A stretch of 64,000 nucleotides of DNA from an uncultured Bacteroidales bacterium (GTDB lineage Bacteria; Bacteroidota; Bacteroidia; Bacteroidales; Muribaculaceae), in assembly GCA_947644715.1 (NCBI GenBank), contig CANSAP010000006.1:1-64000 (forward strand), read 5' to 3'. The position numbers and the translations under genes were made by a program. Within the stretch, counting starts at the first letter, position 1, and every line of letters begins with the position of its first letter. The notes under the pieces are model-generated. The model had not been told where the DNA came from. It worked only from the letters and a program-made list of their open reading frames with translations, and ran no database searches. Below are positions 1 through 9,578 of the stretch, in pieces.

Positions 1-312
1 ACTTCTGTGTCTAAAAATATATGTTAAGACAGAGGCGGCTGATTTTTAGGGAAATTGCATCTAAGGTGAGGGAGCATAGCGGGCTATGTGACCGAGCCGC
101 CGATGCGATTTCACAAAAAGCAGCCGGACATTGGCTTGGAATCCAAGCCGCATTTCTGAGTGAGGCTAAAAATAAATGTTCTGTCCCGCATCTTTAAGCG
201 TCTTCAGCCCTTTGGTTCGGTCACATAGCCCGCTATGCTCCCTCACCTGCATGACTGAAGCCATCTTAAAGCTGCGGCCTCTGTCTTAACATATATTTTT
301 AGACACACTCTT
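1..312. repeat. Long imperfect palindromic repeat element, copy A (may be cut by the window edge)
   Basis: Ends tctgtgtctaaaaatatatgttaagacagaggc / gcctctgtcttaacatatatttttagacacactctt are inverted repeats; an internal inverted repeat ggtgagggagcatagcgggctatgtgaccga recurs as its reverse complement near 217-247. Both arms recur at 50345-50510. Confidence 0.85.
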
Positions 313-1447
313 AGAGCTTCAGGCACTTGGAATAGAGGGCCACGGTTTGATGCGCTATGGTGTCCCAATTATATGGGGTCATGTCGTAGTCCCTACAGTT
401 ATAGGGGGGCATGTCGTATTCCCTGTGCAGGCGGGGGGAGGCGAGCTTGCGCTGAAGGGCTGAGGCTAAGGCCTCTTCGTTGCCCACCGGAAAGAAATCC
501 TCGGGAGCAAGCTGCTCCAATTTATTGGCAGGAATGTCGCTAACAAGCACATCCCTGCCATAACTCATTGCTTCAAGCAGGGATATTGGCAGACCTTCGT
601 GGCTCGACGGAAGTACAAAGAGAGCGGCATGAGCCAAGAGCTGATTCAGCGCCGACCCTTTAACAAATCCGGTGAGAACCACCCCGGCACGACGCGCCTG
701 CTCCTTGAGCGCTTCGGAATAATGATCAGCATGGTCAGCATCTCCGGCAATCGCCAATCGAAAACCACGTCGGGCAAGGCCGGTTTTCTCAAAGGCTCGA
801 ATCAGGGCGTCAAAGTTTTTTTCAGGCACGAAGCGCCCTACGGCAAGCACATACCTCCCACGCACCAAGCCACGCCACTCGATAAAATCCGTGTAGTTAT
901 ACTCCTGTAAGTCAGGGGCCGGCACTCCGTTAAATATCAGCTCCGTGTCAGTGCGGCCATATTTATCGGCGAGCAACGACGCTATAACCTTAGAGATAAC
1001 AATGATTCGGTTAGCATACTTAGCTCCCATTTTTTCGCCGGTCTTGAGCACAGCCTTTGCCAGGCGTCCCCACTTACCCCGGTCGTAGTCCGGCCCATGA
1101 TGAGTGACTACTACCTTCATTCCGAGCAGACGGGCGAGGGGCACCATAAGCGAGGGGCCGATGGCATGAATGTGAAGTATGTCAGGCTTCATGCGACGAG
1201 CGGCCCACACGGCGAGAAAAGTATGCAACACAGCCTCAAGACTCTTGCGGCGGGGAGCATAGATGTCACGCAGTTTAACCCCTTTGAATTCAGAGCGGTC
1301 CTTGTCGTGAGCGACGTAGCAACTGCGGCGAATCACAGTCACGTCATGCCCCATGGCGGCGATGCGCGGAAACAATTCCTCGCAATGCGTCTCGACTCCA
1401 CCGAGTACGCCCGGAATGCCCCGGGTGCCTGTCACCACAATCTTCAT
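311..1447 (-). CDS. Glycosyltransferase family 4 protein
   Basis: GT-B fold motifs: GTRGIPGVLGGVETHCEEL N-terminus, AVGRFVPEKNFDALIRAF, SSHEGLPISLLEAMSYG. Confidence 0.9.
   Translation of the reverse strand: MKIVVTGTRGIPGVLGGVETHCEELFPRIAAMGHDVTVIRRSCYVAHDKDRSEFKGVKLRDIYAPRRKSLEAVLHTFLAVWAARRMKPDILHIHAIGPSLMVPLARLLGMKVVVTHHGPDYDRGKWGRLAKAVLKTGEKMGAKYANRIIVISKVIASLLADKYGRTDTELIFNGVPAPDLQEYNYTDFIEWRGLVRGRYVLAVGRFVPEKNFDALIRAFEKTGLARRGFRLAIAGDADHADHYSEALKEQARRAGVVLTGFVKGSALNQLLAHAALFVLPSSHEGLPISLLEAMSYGRDVLVSDIPANKLEQLAPEDFFPVGNEEALASALQRKLASPRLHREYDMPPYNCRDYDMTPYNWDTIAHQTVALYSKCLKL
369..428 (-). repeat. Two tandem 30-bp units inside the 3' end of the glycosyltransferase gene
   Basis: Units 369-398 and 399-428, similar but not identical; in-frame, giving YDMPPYNCRD / YDMTPYNWDT. 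Confidence 0.8.
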
Positions 1448-1453
1448 TTCCGT

Positions 1454-2512
1454 TCAGAATTTGTCTCTCAAATCACCTTGACATGGGTCCTGGCCAACAT
1501 CATACCAGGTTTTATCCAGGCATGGTTTCAGGCCGCGCAATGAACGCAACTTATTTTTGACAGCCCACTTTAGAGGATGCTTGATATATTTGTGCATGAC
1601 GGGGGAGGCGGTACCCACCATCCAGCAATTCTTTGGGCACTTTCTCACCATTTCCCTGACCTTCTGAGCCTGTTCGGAGTTCCAGATTGTCATAAAGTCA
1701 GCCTGATGGATATTGCCCATTGACTCTTTCCAATATCGGGATTCCATACCGTTGCAGGGGAACACTTCTCCCCAGGGGTCAATGAAGAAGTTGGCTGAGC
1801 CGGCTTCGCAGGGAAGCATGCGACGTCCCCCCTCAATATAGTTTATCAAGCCCATATTGAAGAACGCCCGGAACCAAGATTTCGGATGATTCTCTTTCAG
1901 CTGCCACTCCACAAGCTGTTCAAAATCGCTGCACACTTCATCGCGGTTGGTGATTTTATTGTCGTCCTTATGGAAATAATAGGAGTTATGAAACGCGGCG
2001 GTGGCAAATTCAAGACCAAGCGACTGCGACAATTGATAGAGCGAGAGCATATCCTTGGAATTATGATTGGAGACGGTGCAACCGAAGCCTATATCCTTGA
2101 GTCCCATATGCTTGAGACGCAACAGAGTGCGCAATCCCTTATCAAAGCCACCTTCACGACCACGCAACTCGTCATTCTTGCAAGAGAGTCCCTCGATGGA
2201 AATACGTATGCCAATCTTGGGGAAACGCTTTGCCAGCTCTATCACCCTGTCTTCAAAATAACCGGAGGTTGATATAACGATGCGATCGGTGTGCTTGTAG
2301 CACTCCTCTACAATCTCGGGTAAGTCCTCCCTGATGAAGGGCTCGCCACCTGTGAGGTTAATGAATTTGAGTTGGGGCAAAGACTTGAGATCCTGTGCCT
2401 TTATTTCCTCTTTCTTATCTGTGGGATATTGCCAGATATTACACATGCGGCAGCGCATGGGACATCTGTATGTAAGTATGATTGAAGCGTCAGTAGGTGT
2501 CTGTACTTTCAT
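1454..2512 (-). CDS. Radical SAM/SPASM domain protein
   Basis: CPMRCRMCNIW (CxxxCxxC) near the N-terminus; C-terminal cysteines CEAG..CNG..CPKNCW typical of SPASM/twitch. Confidence 0.9.
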   Translation of the reverse strand: MKVQTPTDASIILTYRCPMRCRMCNIWQYPTDKKEEIKAQDLKSLPQLKFINLTGGEPFIREDLPEIVEECYKHTDRIVISTSGYFEDRVIELAKRFPKIGIRISIEGLSCKNDELRGREGGFDKGLRTLLRLKHMGLKDIGFGCTVSNHNSKDMLSLYQLSQSLGLEFATAAFHNSYYFHKDDNKITNRDEVCSDFEQLVEWQLKENHPKSWFRAFFNMGLINYIEGGRRMLPCEAGSANFFIDPWGEVFPCNGMESRYWKESMGNIHQADFMTIWNSEQAQKVREMVRKCPKNCWMVGTASPVMHKYIKHPLKWAVKNKLRSLRGLKPCLDKTWYDVGQDPCQGDLRDKF

Positions 2513-2523
2513 AAAGTTGCATT

Positions 2524-3756
2524 TCAGCTCCGAGAGCTTTTAATTACTGAATCATAGAACGTCATCAACGCCGAATAGTTCGCCTCAGGGCTAAAATTGC
2601 GGTCAGCAAACTTACGGCAAGCATTACACATGACGTTATACTCCGCAGGAGTGAGCCGGCAGGCTTGTGAGATTTTGTCTGCAAGAGTTTCTTTATCGCC
2701 TGCCTTAAAAATGAAGCCGGTGACTCCATCCTCTATAATTTCCGGAATACCGCCAATCTCAGCGCCTATTACCGGGGTGCCGACGGCATATGACTCAATG
2801 ATACTGAGTGGATTATTCTCATAACATTCAGACGGCACCACGACAAACCGAGCCTCTCCCACAAGTTTCTGCAATTCCAAGCCTGATTTATAGCCTACAA
2901 ACTCCACATTGCCATGACATTCATGCGAAACAAAACTCTTGAGATCGGACTCCTGCGGTCCGGTGCCGGCAACCACGAATTTCACATCCGGCTTATGCGC
3001 CGCCACACTAAGCAATGTTTTGATTCCTTTCTCTGAAGACAATCGACCGAAATACAGGAAATAGGATTTTGTCTCATAACCTGCGTCCTGATGGTCAGTG
3101 AAGTTGTAAATTCTTACTGAGGGAAGCTTTTTCAATGCCGGCATATACTTCTCATGCATATTCCTCACGAAATCACTGACATATATAATGCCATCAAGCA
3201 TTTTAGCAGGATTAAACAAGGCATTGCGCAGATACTGTTCGGAGGCCATCATTGCGCTGAGAGCTTTGCTCCCTTTGCAACAGTTGTTGGCAATGCATCG
3301 GAAGAATTTATGTCCTTCACATTGCTCGCACACCTCTCCTTTGCCGTTGCGACACACTGATGCCGGGCAGACAATGCGATAGTCATGCGTGGTAAGCACC
3401 ACAGGCACGTGCGCGGCGCGAAGGACTCGCAGCACAGAGGGGGTGAGCTGTCCCCATATCAGATGCACATGCGCAATATCAGGTTTCTCACGCTCTATCA
3501 GAGCTTTCAGATTGGCTGCCGCCTCCACATGATAATAATAGGTGAAGATATTTTTTATCTTTCCTATCACGCCGCGGCGTGTCCCTTTGGACTCCGGGAA
3601 AAAGTCACTGTATGAAGACTCTATATTCTCCGGCCATTTCAACGCGAAATTAACCACTTCATGCCCGTGCTCCTCAAGGAGACGGGTTGTATTGAAGTAC
3701 ACGGCCTCGGATCCGCCTTTACGATAGTGAAAGGCATTGAGCTGGAGAATTTTCAT
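2524..3756 (-). CDS. Glycosyltransferase family 4 protein
   Basis: KGGSEAVYFNTTRLLEEHGHEV N-terminus, YFGRLSSEKGIKTLL, PSECYENNPLSIIESYAVGTPVIGAEIGGIPEII. Confidence 0.92.
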   Translation of the reverse strand: MKILQLNAFHYRKGGSEAVYFNTTRLLEEHGHEVVNFALKWPENIESSYSDFFPESKGTRRGVIGKIKNIFTYYYHVEAAANLKALIEREKPDIAHVHLIWGQLTPSVLRVLRAAHVPVVLTTHDYRIVCPASVCRNGKGEVCEQCEGHKFFRCIANNCCKGSKALSAMMASEQYLRNALFNPAKMLDGIIYVSDFVRNMHEKYMPALKKLPSVRIYNFTDHQDAGYETKSYFLYFGRLSSEKGIKTLLSVAAHKPDVKFVVAGTGPQESDLKSFVSHECHGNVEFVGYKSGLELQKLVGEARFVVVPSECYENNPLSIIESYAVGTPVIGAEIGGIPEIIEDGVTGFIFKAGDKETLADKISQACRLTPAEYNVMCNACRKFADRNFSPEANYSALMTFYDSVIKSSRS

Positions 3757-3867
3757 TGGTAACTAATGCAATCTGAATGCATTGTAGGAACGTGTCTCTG
3801 AGCTTTTTTATTGCAGGTCTCACAAAAAAATGTTAACTTCGCAGTCCACTCTTTTGCCTCCCCTATT

Positions 3868-5688
3868 ATGCAAGCTATTATATTGGCGGCCGGACTCGGT
3901 CGCCGTCTCGGCGAATTTACAGCCGAAAACACCAAGTGCATGCTTCCGGTCAACGGCATAAGACTCATTGACCGCATGCTGGCCCAGCTCGACACGCTGC
4001 AGCTGGAGCGCATTGTGATTGTCACCGGATACGCCGCCGACAATCTGCGCGCACACATCGCCACGCTCCCCTGCCGCACCCCGGTGGTGTTCGTGCACAA
4101 CCCGGTCTTCGACCGCACCAATAATATCTACTCCCTCTGGCTGGCTCGTGACTACATGGCCATGACTGACACCCTGCTGCTCGAAAGCGACCTGATTTTC
4201 GAGCCGGCTATCCTGAGCCTCGCCCTCGACAGCCCGGAACCCAATGTGGCTCTCGTCAGCAAATACGAAACCTGGAACGACGGCACGATGGTCACCATCG
4301 ACTCCGATTGCAACATCGTCAACTTCATCACTAAGAAGGCTTTTGACTATGCTGACGTCGAGGATTATTACAAGACCGTGAACATCTACAAGTTCTCATC
4401 TGACTTCGCCCGCAACCGCTATCTCCCCTTCCTGGATGCCTACATCAAGATGCTGGGTGAAAACGAATACTACGAGCAGGTGCTCCGTGTGCTGACTCTG
4501 ATTGACTCATCAGGCATGAAGGCTCTCCCGGTGAACGGGCTGCGATGGTACGAGATTGACGATGTGCAGGACCTGCGTATCGCCGAGGCTATGTTTGCCG
4601 CCCCCGAAGAGCGGCTGCGAATGATGCAGCGCGCCTTCGGAGGATATTGGAGGTATCCGCGCCTGCTCGATTTCTGCTACCTTGTCAATCCTTACTTCCC
4701 CCGCCGCCACATGGTCGAGGAGATGAAAGCCAATTTCGATGTGCTGCTCCGTCAATACCCCTCCGGAATGGGTGTCAACTCCCTGCTGGCCGGCAAATAT
4801 TTCGGCATCAGCGATGAGCTGGTGCTCCCGGGCAATGGTGCCGCCGAGCTTATCAAGGCTCTGATGGAGGGGGAGTGCGGACGAGTTGGTGTCGTGTTCC
4901 CCACCTTCGAGGAATACCCGAACCGCCTTCCGGCCGAGCGCGTGGTCGCTTTCCACCCGGATAATGAGGATTTTGCCTACTCAGCCGACGACCTTATCAG
5001 CTTCTTTTCCGGGAAGGATATCTCGTCGTTACTCATCGTTAATCCTGACAACCCGAGCGGCAATTTCATTCCGCGCGCCGAACTGATTCGACTCTGCGAA
5101 TGGGCGCGCTCGCGCGGTGTGCGGCTGATTGTAGACGAATCCTTCGTGGATTTTGCCGACGATGGTGTGAACGCTTCCCTGCTCGACAACGAGACACTCC
5201 GCGAATGGGCCGACACGCTCATTGTCATGAAATCCATCTCGAAAAGCTATGGTGTGCCGGGATTGCGCCTCGGCATTCTTGCCTCCGGCGACACAGCTCT
5301 CATCGCGCGGCTGAAAAAGCAAGTGGCCATCTGGAACATCAATTCCTTTGCCGAATTCTACATGCAGATTTATGGCAAATATCAGAACGATTACCTGCGG
5401 GCCTGCGATAGTTTCCGCGCCGAGCGCGCCCTCTTCCTCCGGGAATTGCAGGCTGTGCCGGGGCTGAGGGTCATCCCCTCCCAGGCCAATTACTTCCTGT
5501 GTGAGATTACGGGCGGCATCACGGCTCACGAGCTGACACTGCGGCTCCTCTCCGAGCAGAACATTCTAATAAAGGACTGCTCCTCAAAACATGGATTCCC
5601 GGCCGGGCGGCAGTATGTGCGCATAGCCGTGCGCGACCGCAAGGACAACGCAACTCTGACCCGCGCGATGTTAAACCTCTTAAAATAA
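3868..5688 (+). CDS. Bifunctional nucleotidyltransferase / class I-II (HisC/CobD-like) PLP-dependent aminotransferase-fold protein
   Basis: ORF 3811-5688; ATG at 3868 gives MQAIILAAGLGRRLGEFTAENTKCMLPV (NTP transferase signature). C-terminal half has GNGAAELI, NPDNPSGNF, VDESFVDF, SISKSYGVPGLRLGIL (PLP lysine region). Confidence 0.9.
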   Translation: MQAIILAAGLGRRLGEFTAENTKCMLPVNGIRLIDRMLAQLDTLQLERIVIVTGYAADNLRAHIATLPCRTPVVFVHNPVFDRTNNIYSLWLARDYMAMTDTLLLESDLIFEPAILSLALDSPEPNVALVSKYETWNDGTMVTIDSDCNIVNFITKKAFDYADVEDYYKTVNIYKFSSDFARNRYLPFLDAYIKMLGENEYYEQVLRVLTLIDSSGMKALPVNGLRWYEIDDVQDLRIAEAMFAAPEERLRMMQRAFGGYWRYPRLLDFCYLVNPYFPRRHMVEEMKANFDVLLRQYPSGMGVNSLLAGKYFGISDELVLPGNGAAELIKALMEGECGRVGVVFPTFEEYPNRLPAERVVAFHPDNEDFAYSADDLISFFSGKDISSLLIVNPDNPSGNFIPRAELIRLCEWARSRGVRLIVDESFVDFADDGVNASLLDNETLREWADTLIVMKSISKSYGVPGLRLGILASGDTALIARLKKQVAIWNINSFAEFYMQIYGKYQNDYLRACDSFRAERALFLRELQAVPGLRVIPSQANYFLCEITGGITAHELTLRLLSEQNILIKDCSSKHGFPAGRQYVRIAVRDRKDNATLTRAMLNLLK

Positions 5689-5697
5689 GCACTCCCG

Positions 5698-7128
5698 GTG
5701 AGCGATAGTCTGTCGCATAAAGCAGCCAGAGGCACCATCTGGGCCTCCGCCGACCGCATCGGGTGCATGGTGCTCCAGTTTCTGATTAATCTCGTGCTGG
5801 CCCGCCTGCTGACCCCGGGCGATTTCGGAGCCGTCGGGATGCTGGCCATTTTCATATCAGTGAGCAATGTGCTCGTCGACGGCGGATTCGCCTCTGCCCT
5901 GATTCAGAAAAAGAACCCCACCCAAACGGATTGGAGCACTATCTTCTTCTGGAATCTCGGGCTCTCCTGCTTCCTGTACCTTATTATATTCCTGTGCGCC
6001 CCCTTTGTAGCCGACTACTTCCACATGCCGGTGCTCTCGGGAGTGCTCCGCGGCATCGGACTGACCCTGATTTTGGGCGCGATGAATGCCATTCAGCTCA
6101 CTCGGCTGCGCAAGCAGTTCGCATTCCGCACGATTGCCATAGCCAACATTTCCGCATACATCGTCTCAGGGCTCGTGGCCTGCGCGCTCGCCTTGACAGG
6201 ATGGGGCGTCTGGAGCCTTGTCATAATGCAGGTGCTTCAAATGATTGTCATCCTCGTCATTTTCAGTATTTTAACCCGGTGGAAGCCAGCCCTCGTCTTT
6301 TCCATCCCAACACTGCGCGCCCTCTTCGGCTACGGCGGCTACCTGCTCGGAGCCAATATCCTGCAAGAGATTGCAAAGAACCTGCAAGGAATCATCATCG
6401 GTCGCCGATTCTCCGCCACAGCCATGGGCTACTACTCACAGGCCTATAAGCTCGACAGAATCACCTCTTACTCCATGCCTCAAGTCATCGTGCAGGTGAT
6501 GTTCCCCCTCTACTCCTCACTTCAAGATAACCTGCCGGCACTGCGCGAGATGCTGCTGCGCAACGTCAGAGTGATTGCTTTCCTGATTTTCCCTACAATG
6601 GGAATACTTATATTCGCAGCGCCCGAACTCATCGGATTCCTCTATGGAGACAAATGGCTCCCCGCCGCTCCCTACTTCAGGATTCTATGCGTGGCCGGCA
6701 TGTTTGCCTGCCTGCAAAACATCAACTATTATGCAGTCGCCGCCCGAGGTGCCAGCCGCGCCCTCTTCCTCTGGAGCTTCTGGAAATGGGGATTCCTCCT
6801 CGCAGCACTCTTCGCCGGAGCCGCACTGGCAGGAATGGACGGACTGATGTGGGCCATGGTGGCCGGCGAAGCCAACATATATATCGTGAACGCAGCCCTG
6901 GCCGCGCGCCACACCGGCCTTCCCCTCGGCCGCCAACTGCTCGCGCTCTGCCCCGTGCTGCTCGCCGTCGGAGCCGCTTACCTCGCGGCACTCCTCACCG
7001 CGCCCTACACAGGGACACTCGTCAGTGCCCTCCTCCTCGCCCTGCTCTTCCTCGCCATAGCCCGCCTCGCCCGGTTCTCAGCATTAGCCGATGCACTGAC
7101 GCTGCTAAAAAAGATTATGAAAAAATGA
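5698..7128 (+). CDS. Lipopolysaccharide/oligosaccharide flippase (Wzx-like, MOP superfamily)
   Basis: Multi-TM protein; N-terminus KAARGTIWASADRIGCMVLQFLINLVLARLLTPGDFG is typical; GTG start. Confidence 0.88.
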   Translation: MSDSLSHKAARGTIWASADRIGCMVLQFLINLVLARLLTPGDFGAVGMLAIFISVSNVLVDGGFASALIQKKNPTQTDWSTIFFWNLGLSCFLYLIIFLCAPFVADYFHMPVLSGVLRGIGLTLILGAMNAIQLTRLRKQFAFRTIAIANISAYIVSGLVACALALTGWGVWSLVIMQVLQMIVILVIFSILTRWKPALVFSIPTLRALFGYGGYLLGANILQEIAKNLQGIIIGRRFSATAMGYYSQAYKLDRITSYSMPQVIVQVMFPLYSSLQDNLPALREMLLRNVRVIAFLIFPTMGILIFAAPELIGFLYGDKWLPAAPYFRILCVAGMFACLQNINYYAVAARGASRALFLWSFWKWGFLLAALFAGAALAGMDGLMWAMVAGEANIYIVNAALAARHTGLPLGRQLLALCPVLLAVGAAYLAALLTAPYTGTLVSALLLALLFLAIARLARFSALADALTLLKKIMKK

Positions 7129-7937
7129 CAATAGACAAAGCCCTCAACGATGAATTGCGCGCACGCTTTAACCCCGACGGCTCGCAGCTCCGCGCCGTGC
7201 AGCTCCGCCTGCTCGACATGCTCAAACGCTTCGACGCCCTCTGCCGCAAGCATGGCATAAAGTATTGGCTCTCATCCGGCACATGCCTGGGAGCCATGCG
7301 CCACGGAGGCTTCATCCCCTGGGACGACGATGTGGACATCGACATAGAATACTCCGACTTCCGCCGCCTGCGCCGAATACTGCGCACAACACCCCCCGAA
7401 GGCTTCGCATATCAGGACCGCCACTCCGACCCGGAATATGTACTGACATTCCCCAAACTGCGCGACCTGCATTCCCACATCGACGAGCTTAACCGACAGG
7501 ACCGCCGCTGGCGATTCCAGGGATGCTATATTGACATTTTCCCCTTAGTGCACGCTTCATCTCTGAAACTGCATGTTTTGGCCCGCCGCATCCATCATCT
7601 CACCGTGCGTCGCGCAGCAAAAATCAAGCGCGACAACTTGCGAAAACTTGCACTTCCACTGGCCTATAGCATATACTACGGCTTCGCCAACCCAATATTC
7701 CGCATAGCCGGATATCTGGGCAACCGGAACAGACGACGCCACATGCCGGGCACATGGTATCCCGGAGCACGCGACGCCCGCGACTTCCGCGAAGTGAAAT
7801 ATGTGCCCTTCGAAGACACACTTCTCCCCGTGCCCGCCAACGTCGATGCCTACCTCACCCGCATCTTCGGAGACTGGAAAGCCCTCCCCGACCCCGACTC
7901 AATCGAGACCCACATCAACCGCGTAACCCTCTCATAA
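7125..7937 (+). CDS. LicD family phosphotransferase
   Basis: ATG at 7125 overlaps the flippase stop (ATGA). Motifs KYWLSSGTCLGAMRHGGFIPWDDDVDIDI. The track ORF 6654-7937 extends spuriously upstream. Confidence 0.92.
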   Translation: MTIDKALNDELRARFNPDGSQLRAVQLRLLDMLKRFDALCRKHGIKYWLSSGTCLGAMRHGGFIPWDDDVDIDIEYSDFRRLRRILRTTPPEGFAYQDRHSDPEYVLTFPKLRDLHSHIDELNRQDRRWRFQGCYIDIFPLVHASSLKLHVLARRIHHLTVRRAAKIKRDNLRKLALPLAYSIYYGFANPIFRIAGYLGNRNRRRHMPGTWYPGARDARDFREVKYVPFEDTLLPVPANVDAYLTRIFGDWKALPDPDSIETHINRVTLS

Positions 7938-7965
7938 CCACCTCGACGAAGGTGTGTCTAAAACC

Positions 7966-8003
7966 ACAACAGCGACAAACCTCACGATTTGCCGCTGTTG
8001 TGC
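7966..8003 (+). terminator. Stem-loop downstream of licD-like gene
   Basis: cacaacagcgacaaa / tttgccgctgttgtg, 14 of 15 paired; no strong T-tract. Confidence 0.5.
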
Positions 8004-8337
8004 GTAAGGGCTTCCAAGGAAACCGCTACAATAACTAACTAATTAACCTAATATCAACATTTATCTATTTACCAAAAATCTATCTTTCGTCTGTTCTCAC
8101 TGTCAGAGGCTCTTTCGGTGCCTCTTACGACTATAAAACACCCGCCACAGCCCCAAAGTTCGCCGCCACATGTTAAAAAAATATTAAGAGTGACTACGAG
8201 TATTCCAAAACCTAATGCAGGCGAAAATTACACCTTATTTAATACTCAGGGCAAAAAAATAGCTGAAAAATTTCGTCACACGGGAAATTTCCATTAATTT
8301 TGCACTTTGAAAAATAACACTCGAAATAATTGCACTC

Positions 8338-9057
8338 ATGGCAGACAAGCATAACCACACACAAGAGGCAACCGGCATCGACAACCTCAACGAAAGCCTC
8401 ACCTCTTTCGGCTCTAAAATGGAGCAAAACAAAGGAAAAATCGGCTGGATTGTTCTGGCCGTAATCGTAGTAGCAGTAGCCGTCTTCGGCTTCGTGTTCT
8501 TCAACAACCGCAGCAACGACGAGTCCGCCCGCAAATACAGCGGCCTCGAAGTGAAAATCGAAGAACAAGTGCAGAAAGCCGCACCCGCAGCCCAAGACTC
8601 CCTGCGCAACGCCCTTTGGATTAAAGAACTCCAGGCACTTGCAACCTCCGAAAAAGGCAAACCCGGCGCAACCCTCGCCAACATCAACCTCGCCGGTCGC
8701 TACTACGACGAAGCAAAATACAAAGAAGCACTCGCAGCCATCGAAGCAGCCGACATCGACGAACCCATCATGAAGGGACAGATACTCGTGCTCAAAGGTG
8801 ACTGCTACGTAGGCCTCAAGCAATACCCCCAGGCAATCGAAGCCTACGACGCCGCCATCTCCGCCAGCGGCAACACCCCTGACACCGCCGTGCGCGCAAT
8901 GGCCAAAAAAGCCCTCGTGCTCGACGCCCAGAAGAAATATGCCGACGCCAAAGCCGTCTACGAACTGATGCTCAAAGACTACGCAATGGAAGCCGCCAAC
9001 CAAGGCATCAACCCCGAAGCCTATATCGCCCGCGAAAACGCTCGCCTCGGCAAATAA
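8338..9057 (+). CDS. Tetratricopeptide repeat protein with N-terminal TM helix (YfgM-like)
   Basis: IGWIVLAVIVVAVAVFGFVFF helix then TPR repeats (ALAAIEAADIDEPIMKGQILVLKGDCYVGLKQYPQAIEAYDAAI). Confidence 0.85.
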   Translation: MADKHNHTQEATGIDNLNESLTSFGSKMEQNKGKIGWIVLAVIVVAVAVFGFVFFNNRSNDESARKYSGLEVKIEEQVQKAAPAAQDSLRNALWIKELQALATSEKGKPGATLANINLAGRYYDEAKYKEALAAIEAADIDEPIMKGQILVLKGDCYVGLKQYPQAIEAYDAAISASGNTPDTAVRAMAKKALVLDAQKKYADAKAVYELMLKDYAMEAANQGINPEAYIARENARLGK

Positions 9058-9156
9058 CCCTCCCACCCTGACGCTACGAGCCTGCGCCCCCTGCGCAGAC
9101 TCCCATCCATAAGCACATACCATAAAATAATAAAACAAACAATTGCTTATTTTATG

Positions 9157-9195
9157 AAAGAGTCGACATCCCGCGGGATTCGACTCTTTTCTTTT
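9157..9195 (+). terminator. Rho-independent terminator
   Basis: aaagagtcgacatccc gc gggattcgactcttt followed by tcttttc. Confidence 0.75.
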
Positions 9196-9578
9196 CCGCC
9201 CATCCCAACACCACCTGCCTGCTGCTCCCCCACTCCAAGTCCTTAACCAACAACAATCCATTATATTTCCCACAAAAAACATAGTCAAGTTGCCACACCT
9301 CCCTGACAGCTCGAACCTCGCCCCCCAATGAGTTCTTTTGTGGAGCAGATATATCATTTGTGAAAGCAGATGATTTATCGGAAGCGATGTGTAAAAATGA
9401 GAAGTCAGTTAAGTCCCAAGATACAATGATGAACGTTGTTCAGATTGATTTTATTCCATAATCCAACCTTATTGACGACATACACAAAATAATGGGCGTT
9501 CCAAACAACAGATATAAACCCAAATCCAATTTATTCAATGGGTTTCAGGGTGGTTACGTGGGGTTAAATCGCCTTCGT

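Noticed and set aside
3250-3400. Cysteine-rich stretch in the second glycosyltransferase (CPASVCRNGKGEVCEQCEGHKFFRCIANNCCKG) as a novel domain
   Set aside because: Similar cysteine clusters are common in GT4 proteins at this position, so not treated as unusual.
6654-7124. Upstream extension of the LicD-containing ORF
   Set aside because: Overlaps the flippase in another frame with low-complexity Arg/Pro-rich translation; LicD similarity begins at the ATG at 7125.
8239-9357. 372-aa minus-strand ORF with Gly/Val/Cys/Phe-rich translation
   Set aside because: Fully antisense to the convincing TPR protein 8338-9057; composition is the mirror of a high-GC coding strand.
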